A stretch of DNA of 64,000 nucleotides from Pseudoflavonifractor sp. Marseille-P3106 (GTDB taxonomy: Bacteria; Bacillota; Clostridia; Oscillospirales; Oscillospiraceae). The stretch lies in contig LT827124.1 of NCBI GenBank assembly GCA_900169975.1, forward strand, positions 124,001 through 188,000. Direction: 5' to 3'. Within the stretch, counting starts at the first letter, position 1, and each line of letters begins with the position of its first letter. Made by a program: the position numbers and the translations under genes. Under the pieces are notes generated by a model. The model ran no database searches. It worked only from the letters and a program-made list of their open reading frames with translations, and had not been told where the DNA came from. Shown piece by piece: positions 1 to 8,067 of the stretch.

Positions 1-273
1 AGCGCCTGGGAGGGAAACATCGGTCTGTGCGGACACAACCGGGGCTCCAGCCACAACATCGGCGCAATCAAGGATCTGGAAATTGGCGATACCATTCGGT
101 ATCAGACCAGCCTGGGGACAAGGACCTATGCGGTGAGTTCGGTCAAGATCATAGACTGGACTGACTGGAGCTATTTGAACAGCACCTCAGACAACCGGAT
201 CACGATTATCACCTGCTTGGCCAATCAGCCTACCAAACGGGTTTGTGTTCAGGGGATCGAAATAAGTTCATAA
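1..273 (+). CDS. Class D-like sortase, C-terminal part (5' end outside window)
   Basis: The 90 visible residues contain the two sortase active-site signatures in the right order. The catalytic His is in GHNRG (residues 11-15 of the fragment). The catalytic Cys is in ITCLANQPTKR, with the conserved Arg nine residues after the Cys. Sortases are membrane-bound transpeptidases that link surface proteins with an LPXTG-like signal to the cell wall. The likely client is the Cna-B repeat protein encoded at 1954-7158, which ends in LPKTG. The GHNRG form and the TWSYLN-like spacing resemble class D rather than class B enzymes; this assignment is from memory of the family. The start lies before base 1. 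Confidence 0.8.
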   Translation, partial: SAWEGNIGLCGHNRGSSHNIGAIKDLEIGDTIRYQTSLGTRTYAVSSVKIIDWTDWSYLNSTSDNRITIITCLANQPTKRVCVQGIEISS

Positions 274-457
274 AATTTTTATCGAATATTTCCTTGGCGC
301 TTTCATTGGGAATTATGTGAAAATAGCAAAATCGCAGAACATATTTATTGACTTTCGTTTTATCGGTAAAGGCGTTTCAAAAAAACCTTTGACAAGTCCC
401 GATTTTCGCCTTATTTTGGTCTTGTAAGGACGCTCCAACGAGAAAAGGGGGATTGTC

Positions 458-667
458 ATGGTTAAGGAGTTTCCGAAAGGAAAAGAGTGGCTGCTGGACA
501 ATTCCGCGCTCCGGGTCAGTCTGGACATGACCTTTGATGTCCCTGAAGAGATTGCGGAGCAGTTAGAATTGTGGGGTCTTAATATCTTTGAAACTTGCGA
601 ATATGATCCCACATGCCGGCGGCTAAAAATGAGCGCCAGCACGACGCTATATCGAAAGGGGGCATAA
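458..667 (+). CDS. Small hypothetical protein (69 aa)
   Basis: This short ORF starts at an ATG preceded by a strong AAAAGGGGG-type ribosome-binding site about 6 bases upstream. It ends 4 bases before the next gene, so the two are probably cotranscribed. The protein is soluble, acidic and without a signal peptide, and has two Cys in its last third (TCEYDPTCRR). I recognise no domain. A conserved small protein of the conjugative element is the best description. Its function is unknown. Confidence 0.55.
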   Translation: MVKEFPKGKEWLLDNSALRVSLDMTFDVPEEIAEQLELWGLNIFETCEYDPTCRRLKMSASTTLYRKGA

Positions 668-671
668 TGGA

Positions 672-1811
672 ATGAAACAAAAACGCCTTTTACCGTTGTT
701 CCTTTGTCTGTGCCTGCTGTTTGTACTGCCGGTTAAGGTAAGCGCCGCAGACAACAGCGAGCAGGAAACCTCCGCAGCCTATCTCCGTGAGCAGGGGATC
801 ATGGTCGGTGACGGCAATGGCGAGATGAACCTGGACTCTGGACTGACCCGGGCCCAGCTGGCCACAGTCCTGACCCGCCTGCATGGAAACCCAGAGCATG
901 TGCAGGTCGATCAGGCATTCTATACCGGACAATGTAAATTCCCGGATGTGCCGGAGTGGGCCAGGCTCTATGTTGGTTACTGCTATGCCAACGGCCTGAT
1001 GGTCGGCTATGATACCGGGGCCTTTGGCGCCGACGATGGAGTGACACCTGCGGCCGCCTGCACTGTTGTTCTGAGATATATGGACCTGCCGGACACCGAA
1101 TGGGACTACTCTACCGCCTGCCAGACGGCATTGGACTTTGGGCTGACTTCGGTGGAAGTTGCTGTTAAAGCTGAAGTCACCCGCGGTGATTTGGCGGTCA
1201 TGCTCTACCGGGCACTGGGTAATACTGATGCCTCCAGCGAGCATCAGGGGGAAACCCTGAGCAGGAATGCAGACGGCTCCATCAACCCGCCCGCCGACGG
1301 CTCTCAGTATATCCCTCAAGTGGGCGATGTGATCCGCTGCGATGACGGCACCAACTATACCATCACTGATGTAAGCCGGTGGGACAAGAACATGTTTGCC
1401 TCCGGCCCAATCGGTCCCTTGCCGGAGCCAACCTGTGACTGGAGCTTGCTCGAACAGCCAGAATTACCGAAAGTGGAGGTGAGACATTTCCAAAACCAGA
1501 CTGGCGATCATCTCCGTATCCTCAATCTCTATGAAACCAGGCGGATGCTTTACACACTTTACAATGCTATTGGGGATAGCTCAACCACCTGGGAAAATGG
1601 AGCGCCCAAACTCACCTCAAAAGGAAACCAACTCGTTCACATCAACCTTGGCTTTTCAGAAGATCTCGCGTACCAAATGTTCTGGCCCTGGCGAGAAAGT
1701 GAGATTATAAAGGTGTTTAATGGAATACCTGGTACCTATTCTATGCAGGCCTGGGATGTCTACAAGGACGGTCAATTCCTACACACCGAATACCAGATTC
1801 GTATAAACTGA
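672..1811 (+). CDS. Secreted SLH-domain-like protein
   Basis: Residues 1-25 form a typical signal peptide: a KQKR basic start, a Leu-rich core and an Ala-X-Ala end (VSAADN). After this come two or three S-layer-homology-like segments with 'LTRAQLATVLTRLHG', 'FPDVPEWARLYVGYCYANGLMVGY' and 'VTRGDLAVMLYRALG' signatures (about residues 33-185). SLH segments bind secondary cell-wall polymers, so the protein is probably held on the cell surface. The C-terminal half (about 210-379) matches nothing I recognise. It lies between the sortase and the Cna-B adhesin genes and is followed by a hairpin terminator. A role in mating-pair contact is inferred. Confidence 0.7.
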   Translation: MKQKRLLPLFLCLCLLFVLPVKVSAADNSEQETSAAYLREQGIMVGDGNGEMNLDSGLTRAQLATVLTRLHGNPEHVQVDQAFYTGQCKFPDVPEWARLYVGYCYANGLMVGYDTGAFGADDGVTPAAACTVVLRYMDLPDTEWDYSTACQTALDFGLTSVEVAVKAEVTRGDLAVMLYRALGNTDASSEHQGETLSRNADGSINPPADGSQYIPQVGDVIRCDDGTNYTITDVSRWDKNMFASGPIGPLPEPTCDWSLLEQPELPKVEVRHFQNQTGDHLRILNLYETRRMLYTLYNAIGDSSTTWENGAPKLTSKGNQLVHINLGFSEDLAYQMFWPWRESEIIKVFNGIPGTYSMQAWDVYKDGQFLHTEYQIRIN

Positions 1812-1816
1812 TTTGG

Positions 1817-1860
1817 AAAGAAAGGCAGCGTGCCACTCGGCACACTGTCTTTCTTTTTGC
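1817..1860 (+). terminator. Rho-independent terminator after SLH gene
   Basis: An inverted repeat AAAGAAAGGCAG...CTGTCTTTCTTT, with GTGCC/GGCAC near the loop, is followed by a T-rich tract. It directly follows the SLH-like gene and precedes the adhesin gene, so the adhesin probably has its own promoter or depends on read-through. Confidence 0.7.
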
Positions 1861-1953
1861 CCATTTTGCATTCCCTACAATTCAATCAAGCCCAATCAAG
1901 GGGGGATGCACCTATGGGTAGGGGCGTCCTCCCGATTTTTATGGAGGTCGCTC

Positions 1954-4900
1954 ATGAAAAAAAGACTGATTTCGATGCTCCTGGCTCTCCTTGCGGTCAT
2001 GGGGCTCCTGCCAACCGCCGCTTTTGCTGCGTCCACCCCAGAGGAAGCCTTGGGGGAAGTTCAGATTTACAATGGCGGGGTTGAAATGTCTTATCTGTCC
2101 ATCAATGGGCGGATCAGATCCCAAATTTACACCTATTACAATTATGATAACGGGAGCGGGAGCACTCGGGAGATTCCCGCTTACTGTGTCAACCCGAACA
2201 CGCTGGGGGTCCCTCAGACCGTGGGAGTCGGTGAGAGTATTGAATATCTCGCCGATGAAAAAGCCAGCGATCCCAAGGTTGTCGGTATCGTGGCCAACGG
2301 CTATCCCACGCGAAGCCTGGCCGAGCTGGGACTGGAAAACAAATATCAGGGCTACTACGCAACTAAAATGGCCCTGTGGTGTTATCTTCTCAGCAACTGG
2401 GACATCAACAACCTCAAGGTCAATCCCAACCTGACCGGCGTAGAACTTCAAAGAGCACAGAAGATTTTGGCTGCGGCAAAGGACATTTACGCCCGTGGTA
2501 CGGCCTGGAATGAAATGCTCTCCCCTGAAGTGACCTGTACCCCAGACCGGGATACCGCCTATGAGGTCACCATTGACGGAAAGCAGTACAAGCAACAGGT
2601 CTTTACTTTCTGGTCTAAAACCTGGGTATGCGATTACTCCGTCAATGTCGCGTTTTCTGTGCCGGACGATGTACCTGATGGGACCCGCATCGTGGACATG
2701 AATAATCAGGATATTACCACGATCACCACTGAGGGTACAGGCGACGGCTATGCCGGCAAATTCAAAATCCTATATCCTCTGGAAAGTGTGCAGGGCAAGA
2801 CCGGCAGCGTCCAGTTGTCTTTCAACACAAATGTCTATAAGTACGCTGTATTTTTTGCGATATGTCAAGAGAAAGATGAATATGGCGAACTCCAGAATTA
2901 TGTGGTAGATACTGACCCCACTACAACAATGCAGTTGTCCGCATACAGCAACTACTCGGACGGTACGACCATCGAGTATGAAACCGGATTGCGCATCATC
3001 AAGTATGAGACCGGCACCGAGATTCCAATTAGTGGGGCACTGTTCGAGGTCATCGGCCCCGACGGTGATTCCGTAGGTACTTTTGTGACCAACGGGGACG
3101 GCCGCATCGAAATTCCGCTTAAAAAGAGCGGGAATTATACCGTAGTTGAACGGGAAGCTCCACAGCATTATATGATCAGCGAGGAGCCTGCCCAGAATGT
3201 CACCGTCGTCTACGATGAAGTAGCCGAGGTGACATTTTTTAATGACCCCTACGGTACTCTGCGTATTGAGAAAAAATCCAATACCGGCATGAACCTGCCG
3301 GGGGCAGTCATCACAGTCGAGCATATTGAGTCGGGACAGACCTTTACCGCTACGACATCAAGTGCAGGCGTTGCTATTTTCGATGCGATTCCCTTGGGCG
3401 CATACCGGATTCAGGAGAAGACTGCTCCGGTGGGCTGGCAGTTGGATGATACCGTCTACACCGCCACGGTGGTGGCCGGTGAGACCACCACAATCCCTAT
3501 CATCAACGAGGAGTTACCGGGATTGCGGATCATCAAATATGATCGAAAAAATATGGTCGCCATGCCCAATGTCACTTTCGCTGTTTATCGGGATGGCGAA
3601 TTTTTAGGCAATTTCAAGACGGATCAATTTGGTGAAATCTTGATTGCCGATGCAGAGCCAGGTACTTACCGGGCGTTTGAGGTAGATACCGGCGATGAGG
3701 GGCACATTCTGGACACCACCCCCCAGGAGGTAGAGCTCCACGCTGGAGACGGCATTAAAGAGCTGATGTTTTTCAACGACATGAAGCCGGGATTAAAGCT
3801 CATCAAGGTGGATTCCGACGATCCCTCCAAGGTAATCCCCAACGCTGTATTCGAGATCAAATCGGTGGAGGGGACCTATGGCCCCCAGGAGTTCCGGACT
3901 GACCAGAGCGGAGAAATCGACCTGTCTATGCTCCCTGCCGGCTCCTATGTGGTAACTGAAAAATCCTGTGATGGCTACATCATCGATGAGGCCCAGCGCA
4001 TCATTGAGCTGAAGCCAAATGAAGACGCCCAATTCGTTTTTACCAACCATGTCAAGCCCTCCCTCCAGCTTATCAAACTGAGCAGCGATGGCTCCCGGCT
4101 GGCCGGGGTGACTTTCCGCATCGCCAGGATTGAGGACGGCAGCCACTACCTGGACCGCACCACCAATTCCAATGGCGAGATCCTGATTTCCGATCTGGAG
4201 CCTGGCGTTTATTCCGTCCGCGAATTGTCCTCTGTGCAGGACCACATCCCGGACGATACCGAGCACCATGTAGAACTGTTCCCGGGCCAGACCAGTACGA
4301 TCACTCTGACCAACGACAAGCGCCCCAACCTCTATATCCATAAAACCGGCGCCGACACCGGGGAGCCTATTGAGCATACGGTCTATTTGGTGAAAGGTGC
4401 GGACGGCCACTCTATCGCGGAAGTGGAGACGGACGAGAACGGCGTCGCCGTGGTGGAGAACTTGCTGCCCGGCGTCGTGGAGATCATCGAAAAGTCGGTC
4501 CCGGAGCCCTACCTGCTGGCCGAGGAGTCTCAGATGGTGACGCTGCTCCCCAACCGGGATCGGGATGTCTATTTCCAAAATTATAAGCGCCCGACCATCG
4601 AGATCATCAAGGAAAATTCCATCACACATGATCGAATCGAAAATGTGCCGTTCCAGGTCTGGTATGCCTCCAACAACACCGCTACCGGAGAGTACAACGA
4701 CCTGGGCGTTTTCTACACCGATGAAGAGGGCCGTATCGTGCTCTCCGACCCGGACCTCTCTCTTCGTGACGGTTGGTTTCGGGTAAAGGAGCTGGAGCCT
4801 GCACCGGGCTTTGCTCTGGCGGACCCGGACACACAGGAGGCCTTTATCGCCGCTGGTGAGGGCCATACATTCCGCTTCCTCAACAGACCGCTCTCAGCTA

Positions 4901-7158
4901 TTTCCGTATGGAAATATGACAGTGAGACCGGGGCCGCTATTGAGGGGGCTGTGTTCCAGGTCCGGTATCTCTCCGGCAACACCTCCGGCACCGGCGGCAC
5001 GGTCATCGGCACTTACCGAACTTCGGTGAACGGCTCTTTCACCGTCACGGGCTGCAAGGCCGGCACTTACATTATCGAAGAGCTCTCCAGTGACGGCTCT
5101 CATGTGATCGACACCCCGCCCCAAACAGTGTACCTCTCCGGCAAAGATCAGGAGGTTGTTCAGGTCTATTTTAACAACAGCCCCAAGGGCTCGCTGCTTA
5201 TCAAAAAGGTGTCCAGTGCCGACAATTCCCCGATTTCTGATGTTCAGTTCTTTGTGACTGAGAGCGACGGGACCGTGGTGGGCGACAGCAACGGCTACTT
5301 CGTGACCGATTCCGCGGGGACCATCCTCATTGAGGGCATCGACCCTGGCACCACACTCGTGGTCAAAGAAACCCGGGCGAAAGATGGTTTCATCCTGGAT
5401 GACACACCCCAGACGGCCCAAATCCAAGCCGGGCAAACGGTTACCCTCGAATTTCGCAATCAACCCACAGGACAACTCATTATCCACAAACTCTCTGGCA
5501 ATGACAAGAAAACGCCGCTTGAAGGGGTACAATTCAAAATCACATACTCTGACGGAAGTTTTGTGGATGCCGACAGCGGGCAGCTCTCCAGCAATGGCCT
5601 GTACTGGACCAACTCGGAAGGTCAGATTATTCTTTCCGGCCTCACAGGCACAGTGGTGGTAACGGAGGTGGAAAGCATCCCGGGCTATACGATTGACCCC
5701 AATACGCAGTCCCAAACCGTGGTGATCAATCCCAATGACACGCAGGAGCTGTATTTTTACAACAATCCCATAGGCGGAATTGAAATTATCAAGGTCAACG
5801 CGAGCAAGACCTCCGAAAGAATTCCCGATACCACTTTTGAGATCCGCCGCATGGATGATGCCTTGGTAGATACCATCACTACCGATAAAAACGGCAGGGC
5901 CTACCTTGCCCTGGAGGACGGCTCTTATTACGCGATTGAGATCGAGGCCAACCCGGATTTCGTGCTGGACGACACCCCGCACTATTTTGAAGTTAAAGAC
6001 GGGAAAGTGACCACTCTGCGGGTCACCAACGCCGCCGCATCTGGAATCCTGATCCACAAGGTGGATACCAGCGGAGAAGGTATCTATGGCGTCAAGTTCT
6101 TACTCTACGACGAGGACCGCAATCCCATCGGTGAGTTCACCAGCGACGATGACGGCTATGTTTATATCACCGCTGATGATCTCCCGGATGGTGCCAATAC
6201 CAGCGGACGCTTTTATCTGAGAGAGCTGGAGGCGGCCGAGGGCTACATCTTGGATAAGGAATATAAGACCGTCTATGTGCGTCCGGGCCGCACGGCGGAA
6301 ATTGAGTGGGTCAACGAAGCCATCACAGGTCAAATTCAGATCTACAAATACGCCGCCGAAGCAAACTCCGTCACAGGCGTTCCGGCCGGGACTCCCCTCC
6401 AGGGAGCAGTCTATGAAATCATCAATGAGCGCAGCGGCCGGGTGGTGGACTATATCACTACCGATGCCCGGGGTGTTGCGGCCTCCAAACCCCTGCCTTT
6501 GACACGCTATAAAATCCGGGAAGTCACCGCGCCTGCCTATTTCCAGCTTGATCCTACCGTCCACGATGTCACACTGGAGTATGCGGGGCAGATCATCAAA
6601 ATCGCGGCCTATGACAAGCCGGCCAATCTGAAGGTCACTGTCACCAAGACCGGCAACAAGCAACTTCTGGCCGGAGATTCCATGCGCTATGACCTTACCG
6701 TGGCGAACAATTCCAATGTGCCGCTGGAGAACTTCTACCTCCACGACCGCTTCCCCACCGACTGCGCCACAGCCAAGACCATCACAACCGGCACCTATAA
6801 CACCCGTCTCAACTACCAGATCACCTATAAGACCAATTACAATGACTACCGGGTGCTTGCTACCAACCTGCTCAGCACCAACAATTATGCCTTTGACCTT
6901 TCCGCCATCTCGCTGATGCAGGACGAGGTGGTCACGGATGTGCGTCTGGAGTTCGGCAAGGTGCCGGCTGGCTTTGCTTCTGTGGTAAAGCCTACCGTTA
7001 CCATCCAGACCAGCGCCAACCTTGCCAATGGCTATCAGGTGGTCAACCGGGCCGACGCGGGTGGCCAATATATGAGCCAGTGGGAGACCGGACGCGCCGC
7101 ATGGATCACCCTGATCGTCAAGCTCAATCAGCCCAATCTCCCCAAAACCGGCTATTGA
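1954..7158 (+). CDS. SpaA/Cna-B repeat surface protein ending in LPKTGY
   Basis: The chosen ATG at 1954 follows GGAGG by 8 bases and gives a clean signal peptide (MKKRLISMLLALLAVMGLLP, then AAFA). An upstream in-frame extension lacks a signal and is rejected. Residues about 70-150 resemble a thioester-type domain: Cys78 in AYCVNPN and an ATKMALW block, where the usual Gln of TQxA is Lys138. From about residue 345 onward there are 13 SpaA/Cna-B-like modules of about 85-110 residues, each opening with an (I/L)IxK motif and ending near a YxxxE(xxAP)-type block. A DUF11-like domain follows (about 1560-1730). Cna-B modules usually form Lys-Asn isopeptide bonds and stalks. The protein stops at LPKTGY with no membrane span or basic tail. 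It is likely a surface adhesin for conjugation, and its anchoring is unclear. Confidence 0.85.
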   Translation: MKKRLISMLLALLAVMGLLPTAAFAASTPEEALGEVQIYNGGVEMSYLSINGRIRSQIYTYYNYDNGSGSTREIPAYCVNPNTLGVPQTVGVGESIEYLADEKASDPKVVGIVANGYPTRSLAELGLENKYQGYYATKMALWCYLLSNWDINNLKVNPNLTGVELQRAQKILAAAKDIYARGTAWNEMLSPEVTCTPDRDTAYEVTIDGKQYKQQVFTFWSKTWVCDYSVNVAFSVPDDVPDGTRIVDMNNQDITTITTEGTGDGYAGKFKILYPLESVQGKTGSVQLSFNTNVYKYAVFFAICQEKDEYGELQNYVVDTDPTTTMQLSAYSNYSDGTTIEYETGLRIIKYETGTEIPISGALFEVIGPDGDSVGTFVTNGDGRIEIPLKKSGNYTVVEREAPQHYMISEEPAQNVTVVYDEVAEVTFFNDPYGTLRIEKKSNTGMNLPGAVITVEHIESGQTFTATTSSAGVAIFDAIPLGAYRIQEKTAPVGWQLDDTVYTATVVAGETTTIPIINEELPGLRIIKYDRKNMVAMPNVTFAVYRDGEFLGNFKTDQFGEILIADAEPGTYRAFEVDTGDEGHILDTTPQEVELHAGDGIKELMFFNDMKPGLKLIKVDSDDPSKVIPNAVFEIKSVEGTYGPQEFRTDQSGEIDLSMLPAGSYVVTEKSCDGYIIDEAQRIIELKPNEDAQFVFTNHVKPSLQLIKLSSDGSRLAGVTFRIARIEDGSHYLDRTTNSNGEILISDLEPGVYSVRELSSVQDHIPDDTEHHVELFPGQTSTITLTNDKRPNLYIHKTGADTGEPIEHTVYLVKGADGHSIAEVETDENGVAVVENLLPGVVEIIEKSVPEPYLLAEESQMVTLLPNRDRDVYFQNYKRPTIEIIKENSITHDRIENVPFQVWYASNNTATGEYNDLGVFYTDEEGRIVLSDPDLSLRDGWFRVKELEPAPGFALADPDTQEAFIAAGEGHTFRFLNRPLSAISVWKYDSETGAAIEGAVFQVRYLSGNTSGTGGTVIGTYRTSVNGSFTVTGCKAGTYIIEELSSDGSHVIDTPPQTVYLSGKDQEVVQVYFNNSPKGSLLIKKVSSADNSPISDVQFFVTESDGTVVGDSNGYFVTDSAGTILIEGIDPGTTLVVKETRAKDGFILDDTPQTAQIQAGQTVTLEFRNQPTGQLIIHKLSGNDKKTPLEGVQFKITYSDGSFVDADSGQLSSNGLYWTNSEGQIILSGLTGTVVVTEVESIPGYTIDPNTQSQTVVINPNDTQELYFYNNPIGGIEIIKVNASKTSERIPDTTFEIRRMDDALVDTITTDKNGRAYLALEDGSYYAIEIEANPDFVLDDTPHYFEVKDGKVTTLRVTNAAASGILIHKVDTSGEGIYGVKFLLYDEDRNPIGEFTSDDDGYVYITADDLPDGANTSGRFYLRELEAAEGYILDKEYKTVYVRPGRTAEIEWVNEAITGQIQIYKYAAEANSVTGVPAGTPLQGAVYEIINERSGRVVDYITTDARGVAASKPLPLTRYKIREVTAPAYFQLDPTVHDVTLEYAGQIIKIAAYDKPANLKVTVTKTGNKQLLAGDSMRYDLTVANNSNVPLENFYLHDRFPTDCATAKTITTGTYNTRLNYQITYKTNYNDYRVLATNLLSTNNYAFDLSAISLMQDEVVTDVRLEFGKVPAGFASVVKPTVTIQTSANLANGYQVVNRADAGGQYMSQWETGRAAWITLIVKLNQPNLPKTGY

Positions 7159-7164
7159 CATGAT

Positions 7165-7199
7165 GGATAGGGGCGGCATTCTGTGTGCCGTCCCTATCC
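7165..7199 (+). terminator. Hairpin after Cna-B repeat gene
   Basis: GGATAGGGGCGGCA pairs with TGCCGTCCCTATCC across a 7-base loop with one mismatch. There is no T-run, so it may stabilise the mRNA 3' end or only partly terminate. Confidence 0.45.
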
Positions 7200-7218
7200 C
7201 CTGAACGGAGGTAAACAG

Positions 7219-7581
7219 ATGACCTATTCTTCCTACCTGAATGATAAAGAACTCCGTGCGGCTGCGGATCGTTATACGGAGATGTATGGAGGACAATTTG
7301 AATGTGCCGATACAGGAGATGTCCTCCTTTATCGGAAGAACGAAGGAGACACATATATTTCGGTGAAAGCTGATTATCCGGTCCCGCTTTTTACCAAGCG
7401 GCTTCGGCAGGCCACCATGCACAAATACACAGTCAATTTACTGACGCTCTGGTGGATGCCTATTGATGAACAGGACCTGCAAGATATTCCCGGCTTCTAT
7501 CGAAGGCTGTTCCAAGAGAGTGAGTGCAGCCCGGCCTCGGGCTTCGCAATGGAGTCTCCCCTAAGCCGGACGCCTAAATAA
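7219..7581 (+). CDS. Hypothetical protein of the conjugative element (120 aa)
   Basis: The ATG at 7219 follows CGGAGGTAA by 5 bases, which decides against an earlier in-frame start. The protein is soluble, with no signal peptide or membrane span, and is rich in aromatic and charged residues (YTEMYGGQFECADTGDVLLY near the middle). I do not recognise a domain. It lies between the adhesin and the membrane channel genes and is followed by a terminator hairpin. A cytoplasmic accessory role is possible but unproven. Confidence 0.55.
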   Translation: MTYSSYLNDKELRAAADRYTEMYGGQFECADTGDVLLYRKNEGDTYISVKADYPVPLFTKRLRQATMHKYTVNLLTLWWMPIDEQDLQDIPGFYRRLFQESECSPASGFAMESPLSRTPK

Positions 7582-7602
7582 TCAAAAACAACCGTCAATC
7601 AT

Positions 7603-7655
7603 GGACTGTGTGGGCAATTACCTCGGGAACGAGGGCGCTTACACAGTCCCTTTTT
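7603..7655 (+). terminator. Branched terminator hairpin inside the conjugation operon
   Basis: Outer arms GGACTGTGT and ACACAGTCC enclose an inner CCTC/GAGG stem and are followed by CTTTTT. It lies upstream of the pilin-like gene and could set the expression of the downstream channel genes. Confidence 0.6.
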
Positions 7656-7677
7656 ATGCTCCGAGGAGGGATGCCCT

Positions 7678-8040
7678 ATGAAAAATCTTCTGGTCCGTCT
7701 CGGGCCTAAAGCCCCCCGCTATTATGTTCAGATAATGGCGTTTATTTTGATTGTGACCTATATGATTACGCCAGCTCTGGCCGTAGAGGATATGTGGACG
7801 GCCGCAAACCGTATCATCGTCGATGTCTATAACAAGATTGCCGGGATCAGCACCGTGCTGGCCGGCCTGATGTCTGCCGTTGCTGTGATTGGAGCCAAAG
7901 TTTCCAATAACCAGCATAAAACCGATCAGGCATGGGACTGGCTCAAGCGTATCTGGATCGCTTGGGCCATCATTAACGGAATGGGCGCCTTCCTGGCCTA
8001 TGTCCGGCCTCTTTTTGACGGCCTGGCCACCATTCAGTAA
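7678..8040 (+). CDS. Small pilin-like membrane protein (VirB2/TrbC-like topology)
   Basis: The ATG follows GGAGGGATGCCCT. The 120-residue protein has a signal-like or membrane segment (about 18-36, ending TPALAVED), then two further hydrophobic segments (about 56-74 and 90-112) separated by a short basic loop. This is the size and topology of VirB2/TrbC pilins and of the small membrane proteins found just before trbL in Tn1549-like elements. It lies immediately before the TrbL-like gene in the same frame. The assignment rests on topology and place, not on a diagnostic motif. Confidence 0.55.
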   Translation: MKNLLVRLGPKAPRYYVQIMAFILIVTYMITPALAVEDMWTAANRIIVDVYNKIAGISTVLAGLMSAVAVIGAKVSNNQHKTDQAWDWLKRIWIAWAIINGMGAFLAYVRPLFDGLATIQ

Positions 8041-8067
8041 ACCTCTCAGCCATACGCCGGTTGGGAG

